Origin: Pohlia nutans | Lineage: Eukaryota > Streptophyta > Bryopsida > Bryales > Mniaceae | Assembly (NCBI GenBank): GCA_022496805.1 | Contig: CM040086.1 | Coordinates: 7,194,501 to 7,258,500, forward strand | Length of the DNA stretch: 64,000 nt | Direction: 5' to 3' | Shown: positions 1 to 13,415 of the stretch, in pieces | How the letters are laid out: every line of letters begins with the position of its first letter | Numbering within the stretch: position 1 is the first letter of the stretch | Program-made: the position numbers and the translations under genes | The notes under the pieces: generated by a model | What the model saw: only the letters and a program-made list of their open reading frames with translations | What the model was told of the DNA's origin: nothing | The model's database searches: none

Positions 1-3000
1 CCAACTGGAGCCCAAAGTGACACGATTGTGAAAATGTTTTTATTGCCTGGCAGGCCACGATTGTTAAAAGTCAGCACCAAGAAACTCCGACAACAAAAGG
101 CTCACTCTGAGAATGATGTCAATAAAATTGATTGAAAGGCTCACTCGCACCATTTTTTGGATATAACGTAAGAAACATACCCTGGGAGATAAAACTATGC
201 CATTTGTACGTAATATTATTAAAACCGATAATCAATCTTGTGGGCTCCACCATGGGCATTATCTGCAGCAATTGGGGGAAAAGACGCAAAGTTTAAAACC
301 TCCTTGGTAATGAGAACTGATATCGATACCAAATACCGATGATGAATATGCTTCCAAATTAAACAGACAAATAAAAAAAAATTAAAGATTGTGAAAGGAG
401 ATGTTACTACAGACTCGCAGTACTCTTAACACGTTTGCTGTACATGATACCCACCTGAAAATGCATGGTGAAGGCAAACTTGCAAGCTAAGACAATGATC
501 CAGAAAAGTGAGTACCTGTGCCAGTTCCCAAAAAAAGAAGTCATTAAAGATTCTCTCCACCAAAATGTCAAATTGCAATACAGCTAACTTCCTATTAGAT
601 TGCGCAAGTGTCGTGAGCAGATGCCACTTGCAGTTGAAGAGCACGTAGTGTGATCGCAGTTAGAACCACAGTATCAAATTTGAGCTTACTGCACAGTGAT
701 AGACTTACTTCACATAGTCACTTGTCCTTTCGTACATGCCGCGGCCAACATAGTATCTTTCCTGTTGAACAAAAACATGCACTGATGAGCTAAAAACGTC
801 ACAACCTCCACTCTTGCACTGACATTCAGTTACGAGATCCTCAGAGTAATATTTCACAAACATTGCGTCGTAATCAGATAGAAGCAATCCCCAGCATTCC
901 CAATCAAGAGAAACCTCCAGGATATGACAATTCTAACCAATAAGAAGTATTGTTCGACTAACTTAGAAATAGAAGTTCGACTCTAAATGTGCAACAGCTA
1001 TTAGCCGAGGATATCGGAGTGAATAGAACGAACAGCACCACTGGCATCTCGGTCAACCAGCCAAACAGTGTGCAGATTTAGACTGCACTTATTTATCCAA
1101 GAAGAAATGGGACAACCGTACTCTAAGACATGTTAGAAGCTTAGTTAACTGACAGCATCTAACGTTCTCACAGCTGCAAACTGGAACTAGCCATCATTAG
1201 CGTCATCAGCTCCTGAAGAAAAGTAGGAATATTCCTTGTAAGCAATAATCAAACCTAACTATTAATTCTACTCAATTTTACAAACATGTACAATGCATGA
1301 GGCAACAGGCATAGTCTGCTAACAAAGACTGTTTGAACAAGAGAAGCATTGGACATGATGGCAATCTGGCTATGACATCGATATATGTACCTGTTGCATC
1401 CAAGTGATAAACTGACACATCCTAACATTTGAGCAGCGATCAACTTGTTTTTGTAAGAATGGCAAGCGCAAAATAAATGTGAACAGCACTTGAGCTCCAG
1501 CATAACTTCCCAGTACTAGATAGTAAAGTCGAAACCAAGGAGTGGAGACCGGATTCCTTGCATCCTCTTGTAAGGTTTTCCTGCATCGCAATCCTATTGC
1601 TCAGTATCGTGATAAATAAGCGCAACCTAGATCTCGACACTCGTCTGCCATGCCCTAAAAGATGAGTAAAGAGGGATTTAATACAATGAGACGATTTGTA
1701 ATTAGATATGTGTGCCAACAAAATGGTTCTGATGTACTCACACATATAGGTATATAATACCACCAGATAGACACGCTAACCAGGCCAGTCGTATAAGCGT
1801 CCGCGTGACAATCTTTTTGTGAGTATTTCTAATGGCTCCCCACATAAATGCAACATCCAAAATTGCTGGATATGGAAACATGGTTTTTGTCAGAAAAATT
1901 CAAACCAGAAACGTAGGTTCTGAAGCACCAGAATTTAAACAGCAACCAGGACTCAAAACCAAATCAAAGAAAAAATTCACATCAATCGTGTGATGTTTAG
2001 GTATCCTGTCACGGGACAGCAAGCTGTTGATTTCCGAATAGAAACACTCCAGAATAAGAAACCCACGTCTGTTCTATCAACAATTCTCAAGAGGTTCTGT
2101 TGTTTGAGACAAACGCACATTTGAAAAGCTTCATGACAGCAAATGTAGCGCCAACACTCAATATTTTTTTGATGGTTCGAACATGCAGATTTAATTTTCC
2201 ATTTTTGCTGCAAAATGCCCATATTGCCAAGACCTGAAAAGATTATCAATAAAATGTAACAGTGTTATCCAACCAAGATAGAGTGCATAACAGAGAAAAC
2301 ATCAGTTCCATTATCCAATTGCAACATGCAAGACCCTCAAGACTTGCTAATGTAGGGTCTAGACTCTCAAACTGGTCCTACGACACTAAAAGAATGAGAA
2401 TAAGAAAATTTTCAGATAAAAGTTATACCTGAAACATGCAAGCCAAGAGAATCCAAAGTCGGTGAAAGCTGTGGTATAAATGGAAACTTGAGCGATGCTC
2501 CACAAAATTTATCTTTCCAACTCTACGCTCCCTCCTTTGATAGGATCCCAACAACGGCGCTGAATCTCCACCTGAAGAGGTTTGCTGGACATAAAAGTAA
2601 CAATGAAAAAATAGTCAATATACTGATAACTCAGACTAAACTCGTGAAAACTTGAACTGCAACATGAAGCAATCCATATAAATACCCCACATCAAGGAAC
2701 TTCTTATATTCTACAGAAATAGATACAGTAAGACACATAGACATCGTCTAAGCACCAAGTGTATCTGACCTTTTTATCACCCCTTTTCCTGGGCTTCGTG
2801 AAAAACCCTGCCTCTAAACGCCAAGGCCATTTAAGATCAAAGCAAGACGGTTGCCTGCAATCACGACAACCATAACATCATGTGGAGCGAACAATCCACA
2901 AGAGTAGATAAATTTAACAGTGACTTTTCAAACTACAGCCGAAAGAGCAGTCCACTAGAAACAGAAAAAAGAGAAGAACCGGCTACACTTTACCAAAAAT

Positions 3001-6000
3001 ACTCGTTAAAATCATCATAATTCCGCCAACTTCCATGTGGAGCTTTCCCATGTTCACTATTACTTGCCTCCTGCATAACCCATGATGCACATTGGATGTG
3101 ATTAAGAAAATATAATTAACATAATCGGCTAAACAAGAATTATACTTTTCAGTCAATCAACACTATGTTGACTACATCAAAAAACTAAACATGCTCTTGT
3201 GACAAATTTCAAATTCTTGAAGCAGAAAGCACCAAATTTCTTACCGCAGCCACAACGTTGTAAATCGGAGTAATAATCTGCTCCAGAAATGCATACTCGT
3301 AGGATTTATCTTCGTTTACCTTCGTAGTTGCTGTTAAACTCTCAACAGCCGTAATAGTGATAGTTGACCTCTCAACATCATTTCTTTCCAGGAGCTTGAA
3401 ACACTCGTCCGCCATCTATTACATCGTATCACAGCCAAATGATGATGATGATAATAGTGAAGGCAACATCAATTGTACTTACGTGTCATTTAGAACTTTT
3501 AAGGCACGTTCATGACTAAGTAATCACCCAAATGAAATACAGGAAAGAAGCCACAATGTGAACCTCGGTCCATCAAAACAACCATGCACCAGTACTTGTA
3601 AATTAAAGATCAAGTAAATCTCATCTGACCGTGTAAGAGTATGAAACTTACATTATGAAATATGTAGCACAGGCATTCAGGAAGAAAGCGGACATTTGCA
3701 GCTTCGCCCCAAATCAAGAGATAAAGAGCAGTCAAGCAGAGTTTCTTTTGTGGATCCCTCGCTCTGCATTCCAAAATTTAAAAATCCAACAAAATCATAA
3801 CCCTTCTAAAATATTATTAACCCAATTTTTAACATCCAGTTTACCTGATTGAGTTACAAACGAGACATAAAATTGTAAAATTTGAATGATCTGAGAGATG
3901 CTCTGCGAAGATAAGAGCAAGTAATACAAGCTATCGTACAATTCTACAATCGCCGACCCTTTGAAATGCATGAAAACACCAATCTATTACAAAACTATTA
4001 AAGTGCTTGAGTTCAGATGTCAACATCGTTGATATACAAAATAAAGAGTCTCCAGTGACAAGAATCGGTAAGTAGAAGCAGAATCTCACAGTTTGGTCTG
4101 AGCCTTCTTGTTCAAAAAGTTGCACCAACGTACATAGTTTGCTAAAATCCGATCATAGACTTTGTCAATGGCTTTCTCATCCAACTGTCATGCACGATGA
4201 TAGATATCATAAGTTTCAAGGTTTCATCATCAATAACTACCATGCCTTACCCACTAAACAAAACACCAAGGAGAATGCAGCAAATTCAAATAACCACTTT
4301 CGTGGTCTTACTCGAGTATAAAGAATGTTAAATTAGAAACAGCATTAAGAAATTTTAACAAAAACCACGTACTTTGGCATTATAAGCCAGTGCAGTCCCT
4401 GCACAGAGGGTACCCTCCCGAGACTCCGCATTAGCCAAGAGGAGAATGAGATGTTCCCGCTGATTAGATACGTTGTCCTTCTGCGCACGTTGACAGGAAG
4501 CGGAGCATGAACCAACAGAAATTCAAAGAAGCTCCAAATCACAAACGCAGGTGAAATTACATTTGCAGTGAGTGTATACCTGGAAACAAAAAGCGTAGTG
4601 CAGAAAATCAAAAATGTCCAAGACATCCCTGCCAACTTCCTTGGAGTAATCGGCTCGGAACCGTGGAAACTGCGACCATTCGGTTGTGTACAAAGCTCTT
4701 GTCGCAGCAGCCACCTGAAGACAAGCCACAACCACTCCAACCAATGAGTTTCTACACCACGTTGGATTCTAGGAAAATTTTATGAGCTTCTTTGACCTTT
4801 CTGAGGAGAGGAAAAGCACACATGGCAACTCTCCGGAGTGCAAAGAAAATATCAAGAAAGGACCACATACGACCCTCTTAGGCCTTTAACTATTTGATTA
4901 CAGTGTGATGTAAAATGAAGTCTAATCATACCAGTATAACTCCGTCTGCTTGCTACGTTGGTCTAAGGTTATCAGCAGAGATAGATTAGAATACCAACTA
5001 ATATGAGCAGCTAACATGCATATATTTCTGAAGAAACGCAGTGCGCAAGGTGGAGAGTGCGATGTACACTGCGAATTCGGTGAATTACAACCAATTTCAG
5101 GTCCAATGATATGGAATGCAGGAAGCTTCAGATCATCTCACCTCAGGAAAAGACTGGAAAGGACTATTGACACCAGCAGATTCCAATGGCAGAATATTGT
5201 AAGCCTTAAACTGCTCAACTTTTTTGGCATCTGCGTCCAGTGCTTTTTTCTGTACACGGATAAAATGCATTGTTAGTGAGGCCACTTCAAAATTACAACT
5301 CTAATACGAACGTTAAGAAACCCAACCGCACCTCCCCCCGGGTCCACAATGCCAACTGTAGAGATACTCGATTTCAACTTACAGCCGGATCACGACCTCC
5401 AGAAGCAACTTCAGGTTGCGCTGCTGCCAAAAAGTTAGCTGCATTGTTTAAGATTTTTGCAACTTCGTAGAATTTTCTGAGCTTATCTGCTCTCCAATCT
5501 TGGCTGCAGAGAAATCAAACCACAAAGCTCAATCACGTGACAAAGCTCAATCACGTGACAGGAATTTAGTTTCTCAGCTGCTACGCCATCACCACATACT
5601 ACTTCAACAGAAATTGGAGACACCACTGGAAATAAGCCAATTTTTCAGAAAAAAAGAGCATAACCTTATTATTACTATTATGTCAGCAACAAAACATAGC
5701 CCTGAGTGAGGACAGCTGAATGTGTGCCAGCATCACCTAAGATAAATATTTAATACTGGAAGAATGGCTCGTCACATTAACAAATAGATTTCCCATCATG
5801 GACCAGTAGACCAGGACCCTAATGATACAATTCAAGACAGAAAATAAAAGTCAGGTTGAAAAATTATAGGGAAGCCTTGCTATGACCATATCTACAGGCA
5901 CCAGAATGCACTGTTGACCTTTCAAGTTTGTCACAGACAAGGCTCAAAGAACATGAAGACTTCACCAACAGTCACGGGATCAGCAACATACTATTCAGGA

Positions 6001-7274
6001 TTCTCGTCTAGAACCTGGCCTTCTCGAGCCGCTTGCTCCTCTGCATCAAGGTTCTCAATGTCCTCTCTCTCTTTGAGCATAGTGTGGTACTCCGTAAGAA
6101 GCCTCACATCTTGGCTTCGGTCGATGTGGTGCTTTATACGCTTTTGCTGCATAAAGACCAAAGTTCCCAATTTGTTGTCACTTGCATGTAACATACTTAA
6201 TATATCCATTTCGTCTACCAGGCCTATACGCGTCAAAACTTGGTCATCAGTGTACCCCCAAACACTGACACCTGAACGTTCAAAATTAAGTGCGACTTTA
6301 AAAGGTTGAGTTTAAAGAGCTAAACAAAATATTGCAGAATCGTTCAGCAACGCATAACCAAAAAATACCATGAGAACAGCTTTCAAAGCCGATTTGAACT
6401 GCAGAACGCCTCGTCCACGATTCAAGGGATCCATTTGCTGCGTCAAATTGTATGCATATTCGTACACTGCAGAATCAAAGCAGTAGCATTGTGTCAGGCA
6501 ACGAAATTAGATAAGAAGAAGAACGATCTCCGAAATTCCTCTTACCAGAATCCATCTTTCCAAAAACACAAATGCACTACGATTGTATCCCTAACAAATC
6601 AATAAGCTAATCCTAGTGAATTTGGATCAATCAGACTCGTGACAAAATGTATTCTCATCGCTTTTTAACAGAAGCTCTACCGACGCAGCAGAAGCAAAGC
6701 AGCATTGTGTCGGCCCACGGAATTAGACTAAGAAAATTAATCTCCAGAATTCCTCGCTTTCATTTAAACTAAACAATAACCCCATCGATTGTAACCCTAA
6801 AAAAATCAAGAAACCAATCCTCTTAAATTTGGATAAATCGGATTTATATACTCATCGGTTTTTAACTGGATAATTGCGTTACCGACACAAGAAAGAAAGA
6901 ATTCAGTAACACGTACAAATGCGAGCTACTTCACTGTCATCCTTCTGGATATCTTCGGCAGCTTCCATAACGGCATCAATGTCGGTCTGCGCGGCCAACG
7001 AATGGGGCACAACATACGACTTGGATCGCTCGTAAGCAGACGACCGCTTCCTTTGCACCATTCGCTCGTCCTCGTCCAATCCTTCCTCGTCGCTGCTCCA
7101 ATCGGACTGCTCCCCGCCGGCCTCCAAGTCCGCCCTCACGGCGGCCCCGACCAGCCGCTCCCAATTCCGCACCACGCGTCGCGGCACGCGCACCGCAACC
7201 CCCCGGGAGCCTCCCGTCGACCTCTCGGCTCTCTCATACCGCTCCGATCTCTCGGACCTCTCGTACCTCTCCAT
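1..7274 (-). CDS. Callose synthase (glucan synthase-like), 5' part of gene, partial at left edge
   Basis: Encodes the N-terminal ~800 residues of a ~1,900-residue plasma-membrane 1,3-beta-glucan synthase that uses UDP-glucose. Exons, 5' to 3', read from matching splice phases: 7274-6917, 6466-6369, 6146-6015, 5503-5383, 5249-5142, 4714-4580, 4480-4373, 4184-4090, 3763-3652, 3415-3245, 3070-2994, 2854-2770, 2584-2429, 2233-2119, 1865-1742, 1580-1391, 761-709, 515-455, 262-181, 46-<1. Family landmarks: NWERLVGAAV near residue 36, ARILYEYAYNL across exons 1/2, HIDRSQDVRLL, FLHYAF, VSNQREHLILLLANA, LIWGEAANVRFLPEC near residue 405 (FKS1-type domain), SWRNYDDFNEYFW, FVEHR, YHSFHRLW, RYYVGRGMYE, then FTIVSLWAPV at the left edge. 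Hydrophobic helices lie in the exons at 2429-455. The catalytic core lies outside the window. All junctions keep frame except exon 3/4, where a small exon of length 3n+2 seems to be missing. Residues 1-20 are an unusual R/S/E-rich repeat. CalS subtype not resolved. Confidence 0.93.
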
Positions 7275-7463
7275 GGCGCGTCACGCGTCACGCATCCCAA
7301 TTCCACACCAAAATCGATCGCAAGAAACTGGCCAAGCTTAAAACCCCGGGCTCGCTAGCTCGATCCAGACGCAAGAATCAGTGCAGCAGCATTCCATTCC
7401 ATGAAGAAGAAGAAACACAAAGCGTGCGTGCGTGAGTGAGGGAGGAAGAAAGAAAGCGTAGAG

Positions 7464-7591
7464 ATGGTGAGTATAGTAGTGATGCGGATTGTTCTGCGAA
7501 AGTTACTACCGATTGTTTTGGTTGCTTGCAGACAAGCGATGAAGTGAGCGACGCGGGAGGCGGTAACGCTGCGGGTGCCGGTGACGACTGA
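7464..7591 (+). other. Possible tiny spliced ORF, divergent from callose synthase
   Basis: A lone ATG (7464-7466) is followed at once by a good donor (GTGAGT). A 65-base intron ends in TTGCAG at 7531. Exon 7532-7591 then continues in frame for 19 codons (begins TSDEVSDAGGG, ends GAGDD) to TGA. It starts only 190 bp from the callose synthase start on the other strand, so the two could share a bidirectional promoter. It could be a uORF, the first exon of a non-coding transcript, or chance. No family recognised. Confidence 0.2.
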
Positions 7592-10500
7592 GTTGCGACG
7601 GCCATGGACGAATTTCTCATGGCGTTCGTTTGAAGTTCCCTTTGACTTCTCCTCCCTCAACGGTGGGGAAGACGAGTGCACCCACGCTATTTCCAAAAGG
7701 AAAACGAGTGCACCCACACTATTTCAAATAGGAACTCCAATTACCGTCCGTACATCAAGGTTAGTTTCAACATTTATGTGTCGAGATAGTTTAATTTTAA
7801 AATTCATCTTGTATCGAATGTTATTTCTTGATTTTCAAAATTCTCGAAAATTGATTAATTTTGGCATTTTAGATTTCATAAAGAATTAAAGACATTCAAA
7901 TAAAATTATCAAAATTTTCAAAAAATAGTTGTACATATTTTAGACATAATTCAATTTTTGTTTAGCTATTTAGAAAACTCACTTTAACGTAGGGTATCCT
8001 CCTAATAGTCAAAAGCCAAAAGGCACCTTAAAATTTGATGTTACAAAATGTTTTTTGAAAGTGAAATTTAGTGACTATATTTAAATATAATTTTTGAATT
8101 ATAAATTACACTCATACGACTATATGTGTAAATATTATTATTGGTAATTTTATATAATATATTAACCCCTGATATCTAAACCGGCCATCAGAGTTGGCAA
8201 AAAATAATTATAAATTAATAAGTCCAAATTTTTAGGAAATTATTTTCCAAAAATAATCTATTTGTTATCATAAAAAATAGAATTTTAGAGAATATTCATA
8301 GAATATTAGAGAATATCCATACCATATCAACCAAATATATATAAAGTATGAGATGCCAACCTTGATGGTTAGGAATGGTAGTCAAAGTCAAAGGATACTT
8401 TTAGATTTGATGTATGAAAATGTGGTATAAAATGATTTTTTGGAGAGAAATTTAGTGACAAGATTTAAATAAAAGCCTTAAATCATAAATTACATTTGGC
8501 TAAATGTATAAATTCATTGTAGATTTTATGTAACATAAATAGATATTTTTTAATTTATGTAATTTTTTTTTACATGTCAAATTTGGTTACATTTTAACTC
8601 TTTTTTGGTAACAGACTTGAAATACAAAATATTATATGTCGTAATTTTTTCAAAATTGATCTTATCTAAAATAAAAGGTATGATTTTATCCATTGCCATG
8701 GGTATTCAAGTTTACAAACTTGACAATTAACATAGTCTCTCAAAGCAACGGGGAAATGTGGTTAAAAATATATAACAAATTTCGAGACTCTATACAATAA
8801 AGATAAAAAAATTGGACAACATTATCATGATTTCAACATTGACAGCATGAGCTTTGATTACAAATCATTAGATATGTACTGTCACCTTTGACTGAAATCT
8901 ATTACTAAAATCTACAATGCCAAATCATAACATGCCTAATGGGAATAGGAACGAGAACAGGGTATGAGAATATGAAGTTTGTACTACGGTATTTCATATT
9001 GAGAATCATTTTCTATTCTATAACTCTTCAATGTCTAATTGACAAAATTTGGTTGCTTTCATTTAAACTTCATTTAAATTTTATTATTGCACACTCTAAT
9101 TTTATGGTCCTTCTAAAGTTTTTTCACCCACGGGTGTTTTCACGGTAGGGCGTCCAAATTGTATATTGTGACATTGCATAACAAACCAAATGTAGTGGTA
9201 AACACCTTCTATTGGTTATTGGAATTACTTTTTTGGGCAAAAAGCTAACCATAGTGAAAGATGTTCTAGGATTGTATGTGTATTAATAAATTAAAAAATA
9301 TATATATAATATTATTTGGACCAAAATGTAACACATTGCATTCACTGACGTCGTAGTATAAATACTTTGTTGCCTTAATTGATGCATTTCATTGAAAATA
9401 TAGTAATGACAATAATTTTCCTTGATTCCTATAACATGAAGGTATCGTATTGAAAATATATTCCAAAAGATTTTGTCAGCAAGATGGATATTAGAGGTTT
9501 ATGGCAACAATTTTTATTCCTTTACATTATCACCCCTTCAAATGACAAACCCCCCCCCCCCAAAAAAAAAAAAGAAGAAGTTTGCGAGCTTAATTGGCTA
9601 ATTAAAACGAAGTATGTGGTGTAGTTAGAATATGCATTCGATGTCGTTTGCAAGCGGATTAAATGACAATATTCTAAAATGTTCTAAAAATAAACCATTA
9701 TTACCATATTAAAGTGTTTTTTGTTTTTTTCTATTTATTATATTACGTCATTAATGCAAATGCTTTACAAGATTGAAAACTTTTCATTGTTGAGAACTAT
9801 AACATCCTAGCGTGAAAACATGCCTAACAAAACATCGTTGGACTTTCTAAAATCTTATTAAGCATGTGGCTAAAATACGAACAATATTGAAAGAACTGTA
9901 AGCCTCTAAATCTTGCTCAAAGCGCACACATTGAGTTCTACATCTGTAATTCTTTGAGGATTAATTATGAATACTTGAACATTCTCTTTTATAATATAAC
10001 ACTAAGCCTCAAGAATATGATTGACAAAATTCAATTCTATAAATAAACATTCAAAATTTTGACATTCTATTTTTCAAATAACATTTGTACGGTGATATTA
10101 AGAAATGAATTTATTTTATTTTATTTTTATTTCCCCAAAATTTGGCATTTTCTAAAATAAAATCTTTTAACATATTCAATCATTTAGCACGTATTGTAAA
10201 CATTTACTTTGATGGGATCAGAATGCCTCCAAGAATGAATTTTCAAAGTCAAATACTTACATAGCGAGATTGGTAAAAATATGCTCTTCAATTGATTTCA
10301 AGGTTTATTCTTAGCTTTGTAGTAATATTGAAATATAAAACCCATCAAAGTCCTATTTCTGTTTTCTATCAAATCCTCTAGATTTAGTTCATATTCAAAT
10401 AAAAATTTAAACAAATTATAGATGACTAAGATAGATGGTTTTTTTTTCCACCTAGAGCTACTCTTTCAGAGGTATCGTTATCAAAATCCTTAGCCCATTT

Positions 10501-10640
10501 TAAATACTTAGATTTTTGTTTTCTATTTTTTGACAAAAGCAACGTTAAGCTAAACCTTTTTAACCCATAAAAGCCCGAAAGGTATTGAACAAAAGATAGA
10601 CGTGTTATAATATGTGCCTTCTGTATGCTTGATGCAGTTT
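7592..10640. other. AT-rich intergenic DNA with no gene seen
   Basis: About 3 kb of AT-rich sequence without coding signal on either strand. It holds a diverged direct duplication: the stretch at about 7993-8160 recurs at 8368-8530, sharing AATTTAGTGAC, ATAAATTACA and ATGTGTAAAT-type blocks. Homopolymer runs (C then A) lie near 9550-9570. Confidence 0.6.
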
Positions 10641-10644
10641 GGTT

Positions 10645-10950
10645 CAATAGACAAAATGTAGGGCATCTCCTCTACAAATTATTCATATGGTCAAACTTCC
10701 AAAAAAAAATCGATATTTTTTTAATGAATTTAAAAGCACTAACCTTTGTATTTTTTTATAAATTATAATTTTCACATTTAGAATTTGAAGTTTAGCATAA
10801 TTAGTTAAAACTAGTATATTTATTGTAAACTGAAAAAAAAAGCAAAAGAAATGATGGAGGGAACATTATTACTTTCTTCAAATAGCAAATTTTATAACAC
10901 TAAGACAATGTTGAGGTGATCCGCTTTGAAAAACTCTCTTGGATTGAAAA
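10645..10950. repeat. Dispersed ~300-bp AT-rich repeat, copy 1
   Basis: Closely matches 57930-58235 in the same orientation. Shared blocks include TTAATGAATTTAAAAGCA, AATGATGGAGGGAACAT and AACACTAAGACAATGTTGAG. In copy 2 the match is broken near its end by a TTAA-flanked miniature element (58245-58819) and resumes with CTTGGATTGA. Copy 1 therefore serves as the approximate uninterrupted version. Family unknown. Confidence 0.75.
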
Positions 10951-11539
10951 AATTCAAATTGCGTTAAAAAATAGACTTGATATAGTTATTTTTTTAGTTT
11001 ATTAAAAACGGGCAGCAAACCAAAAAAATGGTCTCTTATGGGTTAATAATTGCACAGTAATCACCGGACATAGGAAGTAACTTATTCATAAGAGTTGTCG
11101 AACTAATGCATAATAAAGTGCATTATAATCTTTTTTCCACTTAGAAATGGGATTCAATTTAAAAAAATCAAAATTAACCCTTGAATTACCCGAAAGCCCT
11201 TTGCTGCCATATAATATATTATGTATTCCGTGATATTTCATAAAAATAACAATGACTTTTCAATACAAAGTAAAACTAATAATCATGATAATATGTATAT
11301 AACAATATATCAAAATTCATATATTAAACCACAATTGAAAATATAAGGCTAAATACGGGTTGTATAAAGGGACCCCAAGGACCTTTTAACCCCTAAAGGA
11401 TCATAAGGCCACCAGGTGACTCCTATTTTTTTCAGTGATTTTGAGTAGGTTCTATGTAGATTCTTTTTTGTTAGTTTTTATTTTATTTTTAATTCAACAT
11501 ATGTAAAATTATTTACTAATTCTAGTGATATAAAATTTA

Positions 11540-11562
11540 AGGCCCGTTCGCACCTGGCGTTA
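11540..11562 (+). repeat. Left terminal inverted repeat of the Harbinger element
   Basis: Begins AGGCCCGTTCGCACCTGGCG and pairs with 16414-16436 on the other strand over about 23 bases with a few mismatches and a 1-base offset. Preceded by target duplication TTA. Confidence 0.85.
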
Positions 11563-11782
11563 TGGCCAGGTTGTTAGGGCAGAAATATCGGTGTTAGGTA
11601 GTGGGCGTTCACATCCGGGTGGCTCGTATCCACCGAGCCTACGTGGTTGCCCACATGGCACTCCACTAACACCGCACTAACACCGGTGGTAAGCAAAAAG
11701 GGGGCCGTGACTTTAGCGAGTACTACGGGATAAGTGGCACTTTAGTGTTTAACTGAAATCTTGAAAATTTGTACATTTGCAG

Positions 11783-13073
11783 CGTTTGAGGGCGCTCTTA
11801 TCTACTGGAGCCCGAAGTGGCGTATTATAAAAGAGCGGTGTTTGGATTTAGCGCTCGTTAGTCGGCAACTGGACACGCCGACGGTGGCGAAGTTGGACCT
11901 TCGACAGCAAGTGCGGCTGCGTATAAGAATCGGGGAGGGGACGGAAGACATACCTCAATTCTCGATGCTGTTCGCAGGTACGCGGTCTCTCGATCTCCTC
12001 GCAATGCACTGCATTCTCTTGTTTCAATCAAGTTGTATTCCCTGCAAGTGTGTTCATGACAATTTTAGTTCTTTGTTCATTTCTGTTTCATGATTCCTAG
12101 TAGCAGTCCACGAGTATTGTGAATGAATCAGGCCCTTTAAGAGATCTAGAGAAGTACAACACGCAATCTATGATTCAATGCTGCAAAGTTAGTGAAAAAA
12201 TCAGGGTGGGGAGGCGTATACCTGTAATGTCATGCTGTATTTTCCATCCTATTACATAGAATTCGCACTGACACGGAGTACTCCTTCAATCGGTTTAGAA
12301 TCCCATGAATCGTAGTGCTCATTTAATCAGAGTGTTCAAAGAATCCGATTCCTCATTGAATCGAAGTTATCAATAAAGCACTCTGATTCCATGAAGACCG
12401 AGATTTATAGGAAGCTCACCTGCAAACTGTAACTTTAGAGCTCACTGTCATGTTTCAAAAGCTGAAATACAAAACCTACTGCCCAGCTCTCTCCGTTCTT
12501 AGTGCACTGCAATTTGCATATGGCATCTTTAAATTGCAATTACGAAGCTTCTTTCTATGTGATGTCAGTTTTTGCCCTTACTGAACTGAGGGCTTCGGCA
12601 TTTCCGACCTCCCAAACTGTGATGCTTTAAGTGCAGATTCGGCCATTGAAACGTGCCTTGCTTGCTGTGATATTTCACTGATGGAACTTTTGAACAGTGT
12701 GCATATCTATCGTACTTCAGCATGGAAAATCGCTCGGAATCTGCTCCGAGAACCGCCCCCATGCGTCCCACAGCATTGCCCTTGGATGGTATGTTTCATA
12801 TCACATAATGCATAGATGTTCATGTTTGTTTCTTTTTCTTGATTTAAACATTAGTTAGAATGCATGGATGTTCATGTTTCGTTTTTTCTCTACCCGGGTA
12901 CTACCAATACCGCTGCCCAGATGGATCATGGACCGACACTGCAATCTACAACAACTACGGCACAAGCTATAGAACCTGGGACTCACACTACTGGACTGCC
13001 ACCGACTTCGACTCCCGTGAGCACTGTCGACAGCAACAAAGGAGATTGTGGCAGTAATGCAACACCCATATGA
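11783..13073 (+). CDS. Candidate second gene of the Harbinger element (three exons, 5' end not found)
   Basis: Three exons join with matching phases: 11783-11977 (acceptor TTTGCAG, donor GTACGC), 12721-12788 (acceptor CTTCAG, donor GTATGT) and 12921-13073 (acceptor CTGCCCAG), ending at TGA 13071-13073. The product of about 138 codons starts AFEGALIYWSPKWRIIKER, has a basic middle (RQQVRLRIRIGEG), a short WKIARNLLREPPP segment and a Thr/Ser/Pro-rich tail (TLQSTTTTAQ, LPPTSTPVST). Harbinger elements usually encode a second, Myb/SANT-like DNA-binding protein beside the transposase. This gene sits where that partner would be, but I see no clear Myb domain and no start codon. An earlier exon may be missing. 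Confidence 0.4.
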
Positions 13074-13415
13074 TCATTGCACTGTAACCATGAGGAGTGC
13101 TCGACTCTTCTGCCGAACCCTAACATGTTGTGCACCTGCAGTAAGAGAGAAAGGGAGCTTAGTTAGACTTGTATGAAGCATAGTACTTTGGAGAAAGGAG
13201 ACTTGAGTAGTATCCACTAGTACTGGAATGTATGCTTATGTTATTGCAATCAAAAAACTTTTATTTTGCAATCATAGTGTTGAAAGAGAAGTTCTACTTC
13301 TAAAACAATGTGAATTGAAGTCTAAAATATAAGATCAGAAATTAAATTGAAGTTGACATTTCATACAAAGCATTGAAATGATGATTACTGAAGTATGAGA
13401 AGTATTTGTTTACCT

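Noticed and set aside
7002..7358. Plus-strand ORF over callose synthase exon 1
   Set aside because: Antisense to a well-supported exon.
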